In this document: positions 1 through 6,659 of the stretch, piece by piece
Layout of the letters: each line of letters begins with the position of its first letter
Position numbering within the stretch: position 1 is the first letter of the stretch
Program-made: the position numbers and the translations under genes
Assembly (NCBI GenBank): GCA_016550395.1
Contig: JABXGY010000330.1
Location: 1 to 16,609 of the forward strand
DNA: 16,609 nucleotides
Direction of reading: 5' to 3'
DNA from: an archaeon
GTDB lineage: Archaea > Asgardarchaeota > Hermodarchaeia > Hermodarchaeales > Hermodarchaeaceae
The notes under the pieces: model-generated
The model's input: only the letters and a program-made list of their open reading frames with translations
What the model was told of the DNA's origin: nothing
Databases searched by the model: none

Positions 1-923
1 GTGTCGGCGAAGTTGGGGGGGTACCAGTTACCGAGTTTTGGATATTCGAGTAAATGGCATGGAATACCTCTATTGTTGAACAAGTTCGTGAGTGTTTGTG
101 TGTATTTTCGGGGAATTGCTTGGTCTTCTTTGCCGCGGATGATAATGCCTTTGATGTCGTGATGTCTGACATCGTCGATTAGGGGTTTCCATTTTTCGGG
201 TTCGTTCATCCATGGACCACCGGGGGAAACAGCGATGAAGCCACATACAGGTATTGTTCCTGTGAGTGCAAGTCTTATGGCGAGATCAGCTCCCTTTGAA
301 AGCCCGCCAGCAACAGAGTGTTTTAGGTCAAGTGTTTTGTTTAGGTTGATTTTATCGACATAGGCTTTGATTTGGTGAATTGATGTTTCGTAGTCTGGCC
401 AGTACCCGGTAGCGATTCCTGACCAGTACCTGTTAGTGGTTTGGGGCATTCCAAGTATGTAGCCGTAGTCAATGACTGTTTTCCATGCCTGGTATTCTTC
501 GTTAATGAGACTAGCTTGGGCGTGGAGAGCTAACATCAGGGGGGTGGAAGGGTTGGTGGTTTCTGGGAAGACAGTAAGGTTGGTATGGTCCTTTGATGCT
601 TGCTTGGCACGTTCCACGCTGATTGAGACGAGTCTTTCGAATTCGGGCATGCCCTGTAGGGGTTTGAAGGCGGGGGATTCACGTAAAATGGTCTCATTAT
701 ACCAGCCGCCAGCATCTAGGATCTCGTTGAGTAACTCGAAGAACAGGTCGTACTTTTCCAGTTTTATTGCTGCTGCCATCTGAGTGTAATAGATTTCAGG
801 TTTGAAGTCGGGAAAGTCAGTGGCTACTTCTTTTAGAAAATCTATAGTTTCTTGATACTTCCGCTTTTCATATAAAGCACCAACTGTGCGTAGATGGCGC
901 CAATATTGAAACAAGTGCTTCAC
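1..923 (-). CDS. Alpha/beta hydrolase with N-terminal TPR-like region (3' end beyond window)
   Basis: Reading the minus strand from a GTG at 923 gives 307 codons that continue past base 1. The start has a GGAGGT ribosome binding site 8 bases upstream and an in-frame stop further up. Residues 1 to about 110 are helical and TPR-like. The rest is an alpha/beta hydrolase fold of the serine esterase/dienelactone hydrolase type. The nucleophile elbow is Gly-Leu-Ser-Lys-Gly with Ser209. The acidic residue is probably Asp267 in the RGKEDQAIP stretch. Near the end, LEYPKLGNWYPP has Asn299 where related enzymes usually carry the catalytic His in a G-H-x-x-P context. The protein is probably cytosolic, since no signal peptide or membrane segment is seen. 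The substrate cannot be told. The family call is fairly sure, but activity is doubtful because of the Asn. Confidence 0.8.
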   Translation of the reverse strand, partial: MKHLFQYWRHLRTVGALYEKRKYQETIDFLKEVATDFPDFKPEIYYTQMAAAIKLEKYDLFFELLNEILDAGGWYNETILRESPAFKPLQGMPEFERLVSISVERAKQASKDHTNLTVFPETTNPSTPLMLALHAQASLINEEYQAWKTVIDYGYILGMPQTTNRYWSGIATGYWPDYETSIHQIKAYVDKINLNKTLDLKHSVAGGLSKGADLAIRLALTGTIPVCGFIAVSPGGPWMNEPEKWKPLIDDVRHHDIKGIIIRGKEDQAIPRKYTQTLTNLFNNRGIPCHLLEYPKLGNWYPPNFAD

Positions 924-1003
924 TAAGTAAAACCTCCAATGGCGTATGCTTTAAGGATCGCATATGACGCATTGATTTTGTCCAATTTTGTTTAATTATT
1001 TTT

Positions 1004-1020
1004 GAATGAGGCAATCATTC
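1004..1020. promoter_or_regulatory. Inverted repeat upstream of hydrolase gene
   Basis: Perfect 6-bp arms GAATGA and TCATTC are separated by 5 bases, about 80 bp upstream of the hydrolase start. The size fits a regulator site, but arms this short can occur by chance. Confidence 0.25.
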
Positions 1021-1150
1021 CCTGTCAACCATTTACAAAAAGAATGACACCTACAAAGTAAAGAGAACAATTATAATGGGCCCATACAAGCCATGTATTT
1101 TTGAGAAATCCATCCGTAAACCGATTTTTCAAGTTATTTCTCCATTTTTT

Positions 1151-1187
1151 AAAAAAGTTCAGTAAGGCTTGGGTTTGTGAGTATAAA
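1151..1187 (+). repeat. 37-bp repeat, copy 1 (left of arsenic module)
   Basis: Matches 2947-2983 at 35 of 37 positions in the same orientation. The sequence starts AAAAAAGTTCAG, then T here and G in copy 2, then AAGGCTTGGGTTTGTGAGTA; the second mismatch is at base 34. The flanks are unrelated, so homology is confined to this block. On the minus strand it ends in a run of T. The two copies bracket arsR and acr3. Confidence 0.85.
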
Positions 1188-1267
1188 GGCGTTGGTTATA
1201 CAAAATCTGTTTCACAACTCATTTTTAGGGATGTTTGTAATACTTTTCTTTAGATAAATTGGACGCA

Positions 1268-1275
1268 TTTAAATA
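1268..1275 (+). promoter_or_regulatory. TATA box of arsR
   Basis: TTTAAATA is a near-consensus archaeal TATA box. It predicts transcription starting near 1298-1302, leaving a leader of about 20-25 bases before the ATG at 1323. The box is followed directly by CGT, giving TTTAAATACGT, which resembles TTTAATACGT in the acr3 promoter on the opposite strand. Confidence 0.6.
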
Positions 1276-1280
1276 CGTGG

Positions 1281-1309
1281 ATGAATTGCAAACAAATCTA
1301 GGAATTCAT
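1281..1309 (+). promoter_or_regulatory. Candidate ArsR operator (inverted repeat)
   Basis: Perfect 7-bp arms ATGAATT (1281-1287) and AATTCAT (1303-1309) are separated by 15 bases. They lie between the TATA box and the arsR start, over the expected transcription start. A repressor bound here would block its own gene, as is usual for ArsR. Assignment to ArsR is inferred from position only. Confidence 0.4.
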
Positions 1310-1322
1310 TAGGGGTGAAAAA

Positions 1323-1682
1323 ATGACAGAAAGATGTGAAGAGGAATTAGGCGAGGATGGAAAACGACTCCTTCAGCGGTTGGCAAATTTAGAATCTGGA
1401 CTAGGTGAAAAACAGGTAAATGAGGTTGTTACTTTAGCGAAAGCATTGGCACACCCACAGCGATTGAAATTACTAGCAGCGATTGGTGCTAAAGAAGTAT
1501 GCGTATGTAAGCTGGTCGGAGTAATAGAGTTGAGTCAGCCAGCCATTTCACATCATTTGAATATACTGGCACGAGCAGGGCTATTACGGCGACGGAGAAA
1601 AGGACGGTTTAATCATTATCAAGCAAATCCTAAACTCGTTCAGCAATTAGCAAATCAGGTTCAGGATCTTTTAACTGAATAA
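1323..1682 (+). CDS. arsR: ArsR/SmtB-family metalloregulator, likely As(III)/Sb(III)-responsive repressor
   Basis: The 119-residue protein has the length and winged-helix layout of the ArsR family. The motif EVCVCKL (residues 58-64, Cys60 and Cys62) matches the ELCVCDL arsenite site of classical ArsR. The third cysteine of the Escherichia coli-type site is absent, with Val65 in that place. The recognition helix follows (SQPAISHHLNIL, 71-82), then a basic wing with four consecutive arginines and HYQ. The ATG at 1323 follows GGGGTGA. In the family, the apo-dimer represses and metalloid binding releases DNA. The neighbour is an ACR3-type arsenite pump in convergent orientation (53 bp between stops), so the pair probably forms one resistance module with separate promoters rather than an operon. 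Confidence 0.9.
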   Translation: MTERCEEELGEDGKRLLQRLANLESGLGEKQVNEVVTLAKALAHPQRLKLLAAIGAKEVCVCKLVGVIELSQPAISHHLNILARAGLLRRRRKGRFNHYQANPKLVQQLANQVQDLLTE

Positions 1683-1735
1683 GAAATCTGTTTTTGGTAT
1701 GCTTTGTATTTTCTGTGACTTGATTGCATATTAAT

Positions 1736-2818
1736 TTAGGAATCAGCTGATTTTATAGATGTGTGTATGGGTTCAGACCAGAGTTTTGGTTTAAGTCGGA
1801 GGGCGATTTTAATGAAGGCAACCATCAAAGGAACTTCCCAAAGGACACCAATTACAGTAGCAAATGCAGCCGCAGATCCGGGACCAAAAAGGAGAATTGC
1901 TGTTGCGATTGCTATCTCAAAATGAGAGCTACAAGCGATTATTGTACTAGTGACAGTCTGTTTGTATGTAAAATTAAGTTTGTAACAGACAAAGAACACT
2001 GAGGTAAACATGATGGCATAATTGAGGAGAAGAACACTGCTAATCCAGAGAACATCAAGAGGCTGGGTTAGGATAACTTGACCCTGAAAAGAGAAGAGAA
2101 CGATTAAGGTGATGAGGAGCGCGACAATCGCGATTTTATCCAAGACTGGTTTAAAGTTTCTGCCGTACCAGTCTTGACCTCTGGTGTTATAGACATGGCG
2201 TTTTACTATAATGCCGGTGACAAGGGGAAGAACGAGGAAAAACATTGTACCAAAGAGGAGGGTGATGAATGGGACGGTGACATAAAAACCAATGAAGAAT
2301 GAAGCGAGCGGTGCATAAAGAAGGAGGATCAAGATAGAATTGATTGAGGTAATAACCAAGCCTAGATTGATGTTGCCCTTTGCAAATTTATTCCAAAACA
2401 GGACCATTGCCGTGCAGGGCGAAACTGCCAGAAGAATAACCCCAATGGCATACCCAGGATTCGCAGCTAGAATAGTACTGGCCAATAAAAAACCAAGGAA
2501 TGGATTAACAATCCAATTGGCAACGAGCGTGATGATAAGCGGTTTGGGAAATTTAATGGCGTTCTTAATCTCTCCATATTCGATATTGATGAGGGTAGGA
2601 AACATCATGAAAAAAAGGCAAATAGCAATAGGAATGGAAAATCCCGCAAACTGGAGCCCTGCAAGTGTCAACGCGAATGCAGGAAAGAGCCACCCTAATA
2701 ATATTCCAAGGATCATGAAGGACAGAATCCAGAGAGTAAGATACTTTTCAAAAAGACCCATCTGAACGGATTCCTCGTAATCAGAGTTAGATAACTGAGA
2801 TTCGCTTTCGTTGGTCAT
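1736..2818 (-). CDS. acr3: ACR3-type arsenite efflux permease
   Basis: The 360-residue protein is very hydrophobic, with about ten membrane segments between residues 25 and 342, which is the usual ACR3 length. A conserved cysteine sits in a SPCTAMV context (Cys135) followed by FWN, as in the ACR3 fourth helix. SSHFEIAIA (297-305) and a late Glu in LWEVP (Glu327) match the other conserved ACR3 features. The protein should export arsenite, and perhaps antimonite, using the proton gradient. The N-terminal 20 residues are acidic and cytosolic. The start at 2818 is an ATG preceded by CGAGGTTAAAAA; Met20 is a less likely alternative. It lies convergent to arsR and has its own TATA box. A distant bile-acid/arsenite (BART) transporter of other specificity is possible but less likely beside arsR. 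Confidence 0.85.
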   Translation of the reverse strand: MTNESESQLSNSDYEESVQMGLFEKYLTLWILSFMILGILLGWLFPAFALTLAGLQFAGFSIPIAICLFFMMFPTLINIEYGEIKNAIKFPKPLIITLVANWIVNPFLGFLLASTILAANPGYAIGVILLAVSPCTAMVLFWNKFAKGNINLGLVITSINSILILLLYAPLASFFIGFYVTVPFITLLFGTMFFLVLPLVTGIIVKRHVYNTRGQDWYGRNFKPVLDKIAIVALLITLIVLFSFQGQVILTQPLDVLWISSVLLLNYAIMFTSVFFVCYKLNFTYKQTVTSTIIACSSHFEIAIATAILLFGPGSAAAFATVIGVLWEVPLMVAFIKIALRLKPKLWSEPIHTSIKSADS

Positions 2819-2850
2819 TTTTTAACCTCGAGATATTTGACGTATTAAAC

Positions 2851-2858
2851 TATTTAAA
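2851..2858 (-). promoter_or_regulatory. TATA box of acr3
   Basis: The minus strand reads TTTAAATA 33-40 bases upstream of the acr3 ATG, predicting a leader of about ten bases. The region overlaps two AT palindromes (2851-2860 and 2854-2865). TTTAATACGT (2840-2849 read on minus) lies just downstream and resembles TTTAAATACGT at the arsR promoter. Confidence 0.5.
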
Positions 2859-2946
2859 TATTTAAGTATATAATTGGTTAGAATGTGTTGATTAGATCAT
2901 TGAAAATCCTAGAACTGCAATTGCATAGGTGTCTTCCTTTCACGGA

Positions 2947-2983
2947 AAAAAAGTTCAGGAAGGCTTGGGTTTGTGAGTAAAAA
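2947..2983 (+). repeat. 37-bp repeat, copy 2 (right of arsenic module)
   Basis: Same sequence and orientation as 1151-1187, with two mismatches (G for T at base 13, A for T at base 34). An extra A precedes it, giving seven A in a row (2946-2952). On the minus strand this is a T7 run 116 bases past the stop of the membrane gene that ends at 3068, so it may act as that gene's terminator. Confidence 0.85.
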
Positions 2984-3067
2984 CCTTAAGATGCAACCAT
3001 TTGCCTTTTCAATATACTGAGGCGTAGGACAACCAAGAATGACTCAAAGGGTTTGCAATTGATTTCT

Positions 3068-3667
3068 TTAGGTTGTTTTTCCAAACTTTCCAGTAAGCCA
3101 GAGTATACCTATGATTGCAGCAGGTATTCCAAAGATGATTACAGCCCAGATGCCCACAAACAACCAGGTGTAAACGAAATAGCCAAGGGGTAAGCTTGCA
3201 AATGGTGTAAACCAGTTTCCATCAATCCATATTTTGAGGCACACGCCCACAAAGACTAAGAAACTGAATCCACCACTACCACCACTCCGTTTTCCACCAC
3301 TTACTCCCTTCGGTTGAGCTTTAATTTCCGCTTTGACTTCGGGAGTCAACACAACAAACCAAGCAATGGCAGCAACTAGTCCCACCACTGCTAGGGTAGG
3401 TAACCCAACAAAGAGGAGCGTCCATAGGAATAAGAAGATACACCAATGAACAGCTGTTGCCATGGAGAAATCATTGAACGTCCATGTGCCAAATCCACCG
3501 ATCGCTGAAGTCTTAACGTACCAGTCCAAGGTCAGAATGAAACCGACGATGGCACCGGCCATGATAAGAATAAAGATCACAATGAAATACCAGTATCGTC
3601 TTGCCAGATTCCTCCAGAATTTTTCTTCAGGTTCTTTTTCAATTGACATGTTTTCTTCTTCTGCCAT
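3068..3667 (-). CDS. Small multi-pass membrane protein of unknown function
   Basis: I do not recognise the family. Starting at the ATG at 3667 the protein has 199 residues: an acidic N-terminus (MAEEENMSIEKEPEEKF) and about four or five membrane segments (roughly 22-46, 70-86, 88-105, 134-150, 160-190). A flexible Gly/Ser/Lys-rich linker (KGVSGGKRSGGSGG) separates the middle and last hydrophobic blocks. A longer frame reaches back to an ATG at 3832, but that extension is polar, lacks a ribosome binding site and would hold the likely promoter, so 3667 is preferred; 3649 is also possible. It lies 203 bp downstream of the phosphodiesterase gene on the same strand and may share its transcript. 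A T-rich stretch at 2946-2952 may end transcription. Confidence 0.65.
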   Translation of the reverse strand: MAEEENMSIEKEPEEKFWRNLARRYWYFIVIFILIMAGAIVGFILTLDWYVKTSAIGGFGTWTFNDFSMATAVHWCIFLFLWTLLFVGLPTLAVVGLVAAIAWFVVLTPEVKAEIKAQPKGVSGGKRSGGSGGFSFLVFVGVCLKIWIDGNWFTPFASLPLGYFVYTWLFVGIWAVIIFGIPAAIIGILWLTGKFGKTT

Positions 3668-3870
3668 TTGAAACACTTCACAGCCATTAGGCAAAATTAT
3701 GTGAATGCAATTGGCTTCACTATTTGTATGTAAAAACCTTGCTGTAATACTATTGATATGTGGTAGAATGTCCAATTGAGAGAACCTGTAAAATAGGTTT
3801 GGGTGTAAGGCTGAAATCTTGATTCCCCACATAAAAACTAGAATTTTATAAGATACTCCACTTGTCCATA

Positions 3871-6462
3871 TTATTTCTCAGAACGCGCTTTGTTTAGAAT
3901 GGGGTAGATTTGTTCGGAATTGATGATCGTCTTGCTGTCGACTTTGGCTTTGGTGGGATGAAGGAGAATAGCATGGGTTTGATTACCACCCACCCCGCCA
4001 TGATTACCGATTAATTCCTCATACGCGGCTACGGAACCGTCAGGGTACACCGGACTAATCAGGGTAATATCTCCATTATTGGGAAATTCTGCGAGCCGCA
4101 GCAGCTGTTTAACGCGAATCTCAGGGTTTCCATAAGGGGCGAGGGGATTGATTCCATCCATTTTACCAGTTCGTAATTCAACCGCTCCTTCTTTGCTAAG
4201 AAGGATTGGACCTCTATTCACATCCTCAACTATGGCGAAGCCAACGCCCTCATGGGCGACAAGTTTGGATACAAATCCTGGGAATTGCTGTTCAAAATCT
4301 TGTAGAGTAAGGCGACCTTTTTGAGTTCTAAAGTAGATTTGTGCAAGGTTTCCTGACGCGCAAACAATGACATCCTCTTGGGAGAGACCTTCTGTATCAA
4401 CTCGGTCTTTCTCATCTATCTGTCGATAGAAGCTACTGAGTGCACCCTTACCTTTCTTCCCTTCCACTTCGCGTTGGCCAGTGTTTAGATCATCCACTAA
4501 CCCACCAACATAGCCTACATGAGCATCAATGGATTCGATTTCGCCTACCGAGAGTTTGCCTTCTAATAAGTTACCAATTAAATTCTTGATAGAATATCCA
4601 TAGCGTTGTTTGAAGGTCCACCCTACCGATTGACCATGATCTGAAAGCACAAAGAGATGATAGGGGCGTGGAGCGATATTTTCGATTGCGTGGAGAACAC
4701 GTCGGATCTGTTTATCAAGTCCCCGAAGTGCTTTGAGGGCATCGGTGGTCATGGGACCTGAGTGATGAGCAATTTCGTCATAACCAAGATAGGTAACATA
4801 AACCCCTGGTACCCCTCGTGCAACATCTTGAATCACCATAGAGGTAGCAATATCTCGCATGAAAATGTTAGTTACTGCTCGTGTGCCTGGGTAGAAATGT
4901 GCGAATCGGTTCATCCGGGGTTTGCGGCGTGTTATTGTTTGTTTGATAATTTGGCCAATTTCGACAATGATATCCCAGATAGTGTAGATAATACTACGGT
5001 TCATTGCCCAGGGATTTAAGAGGTAATAATAGAGGTCTTTACTTCTCCGACGACCTGCTTCTGAATCCTTATCCGTTAACGTTGACATAGTAAAGAAGGA
5101 ATATGTGGCATCACCACTTGTGAGGTTACTCACACTAGATCCCCCATTTCGAAGGATGCCCCCACCATCAGATGCACGCCTATCGATGAACTGGGCATCT
5201 GATTGTTTGTTAGAAGTCATCATGCGGTCTTCATCTTTTACGAACCAACGAAAGGCGGGAATATCGTGGTTATTACCATACATAATCCCAGCTTGACAGG
5301 AAGAGGTCATAGAGGGAATACCACAATCATAACCTGTAAGTTCGTGGCTACCACGATCCAATAGATATTGGATGGTGGGCATATATTCTCGTTTGAGGGC
5401 CTCCTGTATCACCGGATAGCTTAACCCATCGATTTCTAAAGCGACCACTCCTGGTGTTTGGGGAATCTTCTCGGTTTCGATTTCTTTCTTAATTTGCTTT
5501 GCGATGTATTGATTGAAGAAGGTACTATCGTCGTCTAGCCCTACGATATTAACCACGATCGCGTTAAAGGTTGAGAAAATAAGACCCGCAAGAAGAGCAG
5601 CCCAGATATTGATAACAGAGAAACCAGGCATGAAGACAGCTAGAATCCATAGTAAGAGACCATTGATAATGAACATAATAACAAAGGATATTGCAAAGCC
5701 CATCCACCATCGGGCTATTAGGGATGCAATTTTAGTAAAAATGGGGCGGATTAGAACACTAATTAGAGCAATTAGGGCGACAATAATGTAACTAGTACCC
5801 AATGCAGGGAGTACTCCGCCAGTAAAGAGTCCTTCTATTATGATTCCACGATAAAAGAGAGCCGTGATTAGTAGGCATATTGCGTCAATGTTCCAAGTGA
5901 GGATAAAGCGGGCAACCCGGATTGTCTGGTAGGGTTGTTCATCAAGTTGCCAGATGAGGAAAGCACCAACAAACAACACGTTGACCATTAGGATGGCAAA
6001 GAACCAACTTAATGCATCAAGAAAAACGAGAGCTGGACCAACGGCTTCAAAAGGTGTTAGATAGTGAAATGTATAGCTGATGATTCCGCCAATAATAGCA
6101 AGAATGGATATCCCTACCCCCAAGGGAATAGCCCAGTGTTTCTTGGATGCTGTTCCATATGCCAGTATAATGCCAACAATTGAAACGACAATAATTATGA
6201 CTACTAATGCGTAAAGACCATTTACAAGCATTGGGACTGTTAGTCCAATATTAGCGAGATACTCCACAAATAGAGCATATAATGCTGGATCGCTTACTTG
6301 AATAGTACTGATAATCTCAACAACAGCATTTGTTTGAAAGAAACGGTATACGCCGAGAAAAACGAATAATCCCATAACGATAATATCGACCCCAGCAATA
6401 ATTTTGACGATTCGGGGAGCACGTTTGGTTTTTGGTTTTAAGGGATCTAACAACGCATCCAC
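3871..6462 (-). CDS. Membrane-anchored phosphodiesterase/phosphatase of the alkaline phosphatase superfamily
   Basis: The 863-residue protein joins a membrane half (residues 1-310, about eight segments) to a catalytic half. Residues 220-310 resemble the small membrane domain called Phage_holin_4_2, a fusion known from bacterial phosphodiesterase-like proteins. The catalytic part has the superfamily's metal sites in order: Asp345 (ALEIDGLSYP), a Ser/Thr nucleophile cluster PSMTSS (383-388), Asp562 and His566 (YDEIAHH), Asp608-His609 (LSDHGQS), and His821 or His830 near the end (GNHGG, QTHAILLHP). It probably hydrolyses a phosphodiester or nucleotide pyrophosphate at the membrane, perhaps outside the cell; the substrate is unknown. 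The start is GTG at 6462, or TTG at 6453, which is better spaced from GAGGTG. A TATA-like box lies at 6537-6545. Confidence 0.85.
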   Translation of the reverse strand: MDALLDPLKPKTKRAPRIVKIIAGVDIIVMGLFVFLGVYRFFQTNAVVEIISTIQVSDPALYALFVEYLANIGLTVPMLVNGLYALVVIIIVVSIVGIILAYGTASKKHWAIPLGVGISILAIIGGIISYTFHYLTPFEAVGPALVFLDALSWFFAILMVNVLFVGAFLIWQLDEQPYQTIRVARFILTWNIDAICLLITALFYRGIIIEGLFTGGVLPALGTSYIIVALIALISVLIRPIFTKIASLIARWWMGFAISFVIMFIINGLLLWILAVFMPGFSVINIWAALLAGLIFSTFNAIVVNIVGLDDDSTFFNQYIAKQIKKEIETEKIPQTPGVVALEIDGLSYPVIQEALKREYMPTIQYLLDRGSHELTGYDCGIPSMTSSCQAGIMYGNNHDIPAFRWFVKDEDRMMTSNKQSDAQFIDRRASDGGGILRNGGSSVSNLTSGDATYSFFTMSTLTDKDSEAGRRRSKDLYYYLLNPWAMNRSIIYTIWDIIVEIGQIIKQTITRRKPRMNRFAHFYPGTRAVTNIFMRDIATSMVIQDVARGVPGVYVTYLGYDEIAHHSGPMTTDALKALRGLDKQIRRVLHAIENIAPRPYHLFVLSDHGQSVGWTFKQRYGYSIKNLIGNLLEGKLSVGEIESIDAHVGYVGGLVDDLNTGQREVEGKKGKGALSSFYRQIDEKDRVDTEGLSQEDVIVCASGNLAQIYFRTQKGRLTLQDFEQQFPGFVSKLVAHEGVGFAIVEDVNRGPILLSKEGAVELRTGKMDGINPLAPYGNPEIRVKQLLRLAEFPNNGDITLISPVYPDGSVAAYEELIGNHGGVGGNQTHAILLHPTKAKVDSKTIINSEQIYPILNKARSEK

Positions 6463-6536
6463 CTCTATATCAAAAATCTAGTCACTAATAGTCCAAGGTT
6501 GTTTAAAGCGTTCACTCGCCTTTTCTACAAAATGAC

Positions 6537-6545
6537 TATATAATA
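6537..6545 (-). promoter_or_regulatory. TATA-like box of the phosphodiesterase gene
   Basis: The minus strand reads TATTATATA about 75 bases upstream of the start, implying a leader of about 50 bases. It lies between this gene and the HEAT-repeat gene on the same strand, so the two are probably transcribed separately. Confidence 0.4.
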
Positions 6546-6574
6546 TCTTGTGGTGTTACAACTTGATCAATCAG

Positions 6575-6606
6575 AAAAAAAGTTGTAGTGTGGTTTGAGA
6601 TTAAAA
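6575..6606 (+). repeat. Possible diverged third copy of the 37-bp repeat
   Basis: Starts with AAAAAAAGTT as copy 2 does and ends GGTTTGAGATTAAAA, against GGTTTGTGAGTAAAA in copy 2 (two mismatches in 15). The middle differs and is about five bases shorter. The orientation matches the other copies. On the minus strand it is a T7 run 79 bases past the stop of the HEAT-repeat gene, so a shared terminator role would also explain the likeness. Confidence 0.4.
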
Positions 6607-6659
6607 GTTAGACAGTCAATGTTTTACAAAAGGTTGGTATTCTGATAAAAAATAGAATT

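Larger units (their letters stand above)
924..1322. other. Intergenic region between divergent hydrolase and arsR genes
   Basis: This 399-bp AT-rich gap has no convincing gene. It holds a perfect inverted repeat with arms GAATGA/TCATTC (1004-1020), a 10-bp palindrome ATGGGCCCAT (1076-1085), copy 1 of the 37-bp repeat (1151-1187), and the arsR promoter with a candidate operator (1268-1309). AT-rich tracts near 989-1002 could hold the minus-strand promoter of the hydrolase, but no box stands out. Confidence 0.6.

Noticed and set aside
472..783. Plus-strand open frame of 103 codons
   Set aside because: It lies inside the minus-strand hydrolase gene, whose protein has clear family motifs. This frame has no ribosome binding site and low-complexity, unrecognisable content.
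1076..1165. 29-codon plus-strand frame starting in the GGGCCC palindrome
   Set aside because: It is very short, with no clear ribosome binding site, and its stop falls in repeat copy 1. Such a frame is expected by chance.
2340..2765. Plus-strand open frame of 141 codons opposite acr3
   Set aside because: It is antisense to a well-supported transporter with ACR3 motifs. The translation is unlike any protein and follows from the hydrophobic codon pattern on the other strand.
1151..2983. Repeats as a CRISPR array or transposon ends
   Set aside because: There are only two close copies 1.8 kb apart, with no regular spacers, and they are direct rather than inverted. No transposase or cas gene is seen.
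3668..3832. N-terminal extension of the small membrane protein to an ATG at 3832
   Set aside because: It has no ribosome binding site and its polar, unconserved-looking residues precede the natural acidic N-terminus. The stretch likely holds the promoter.
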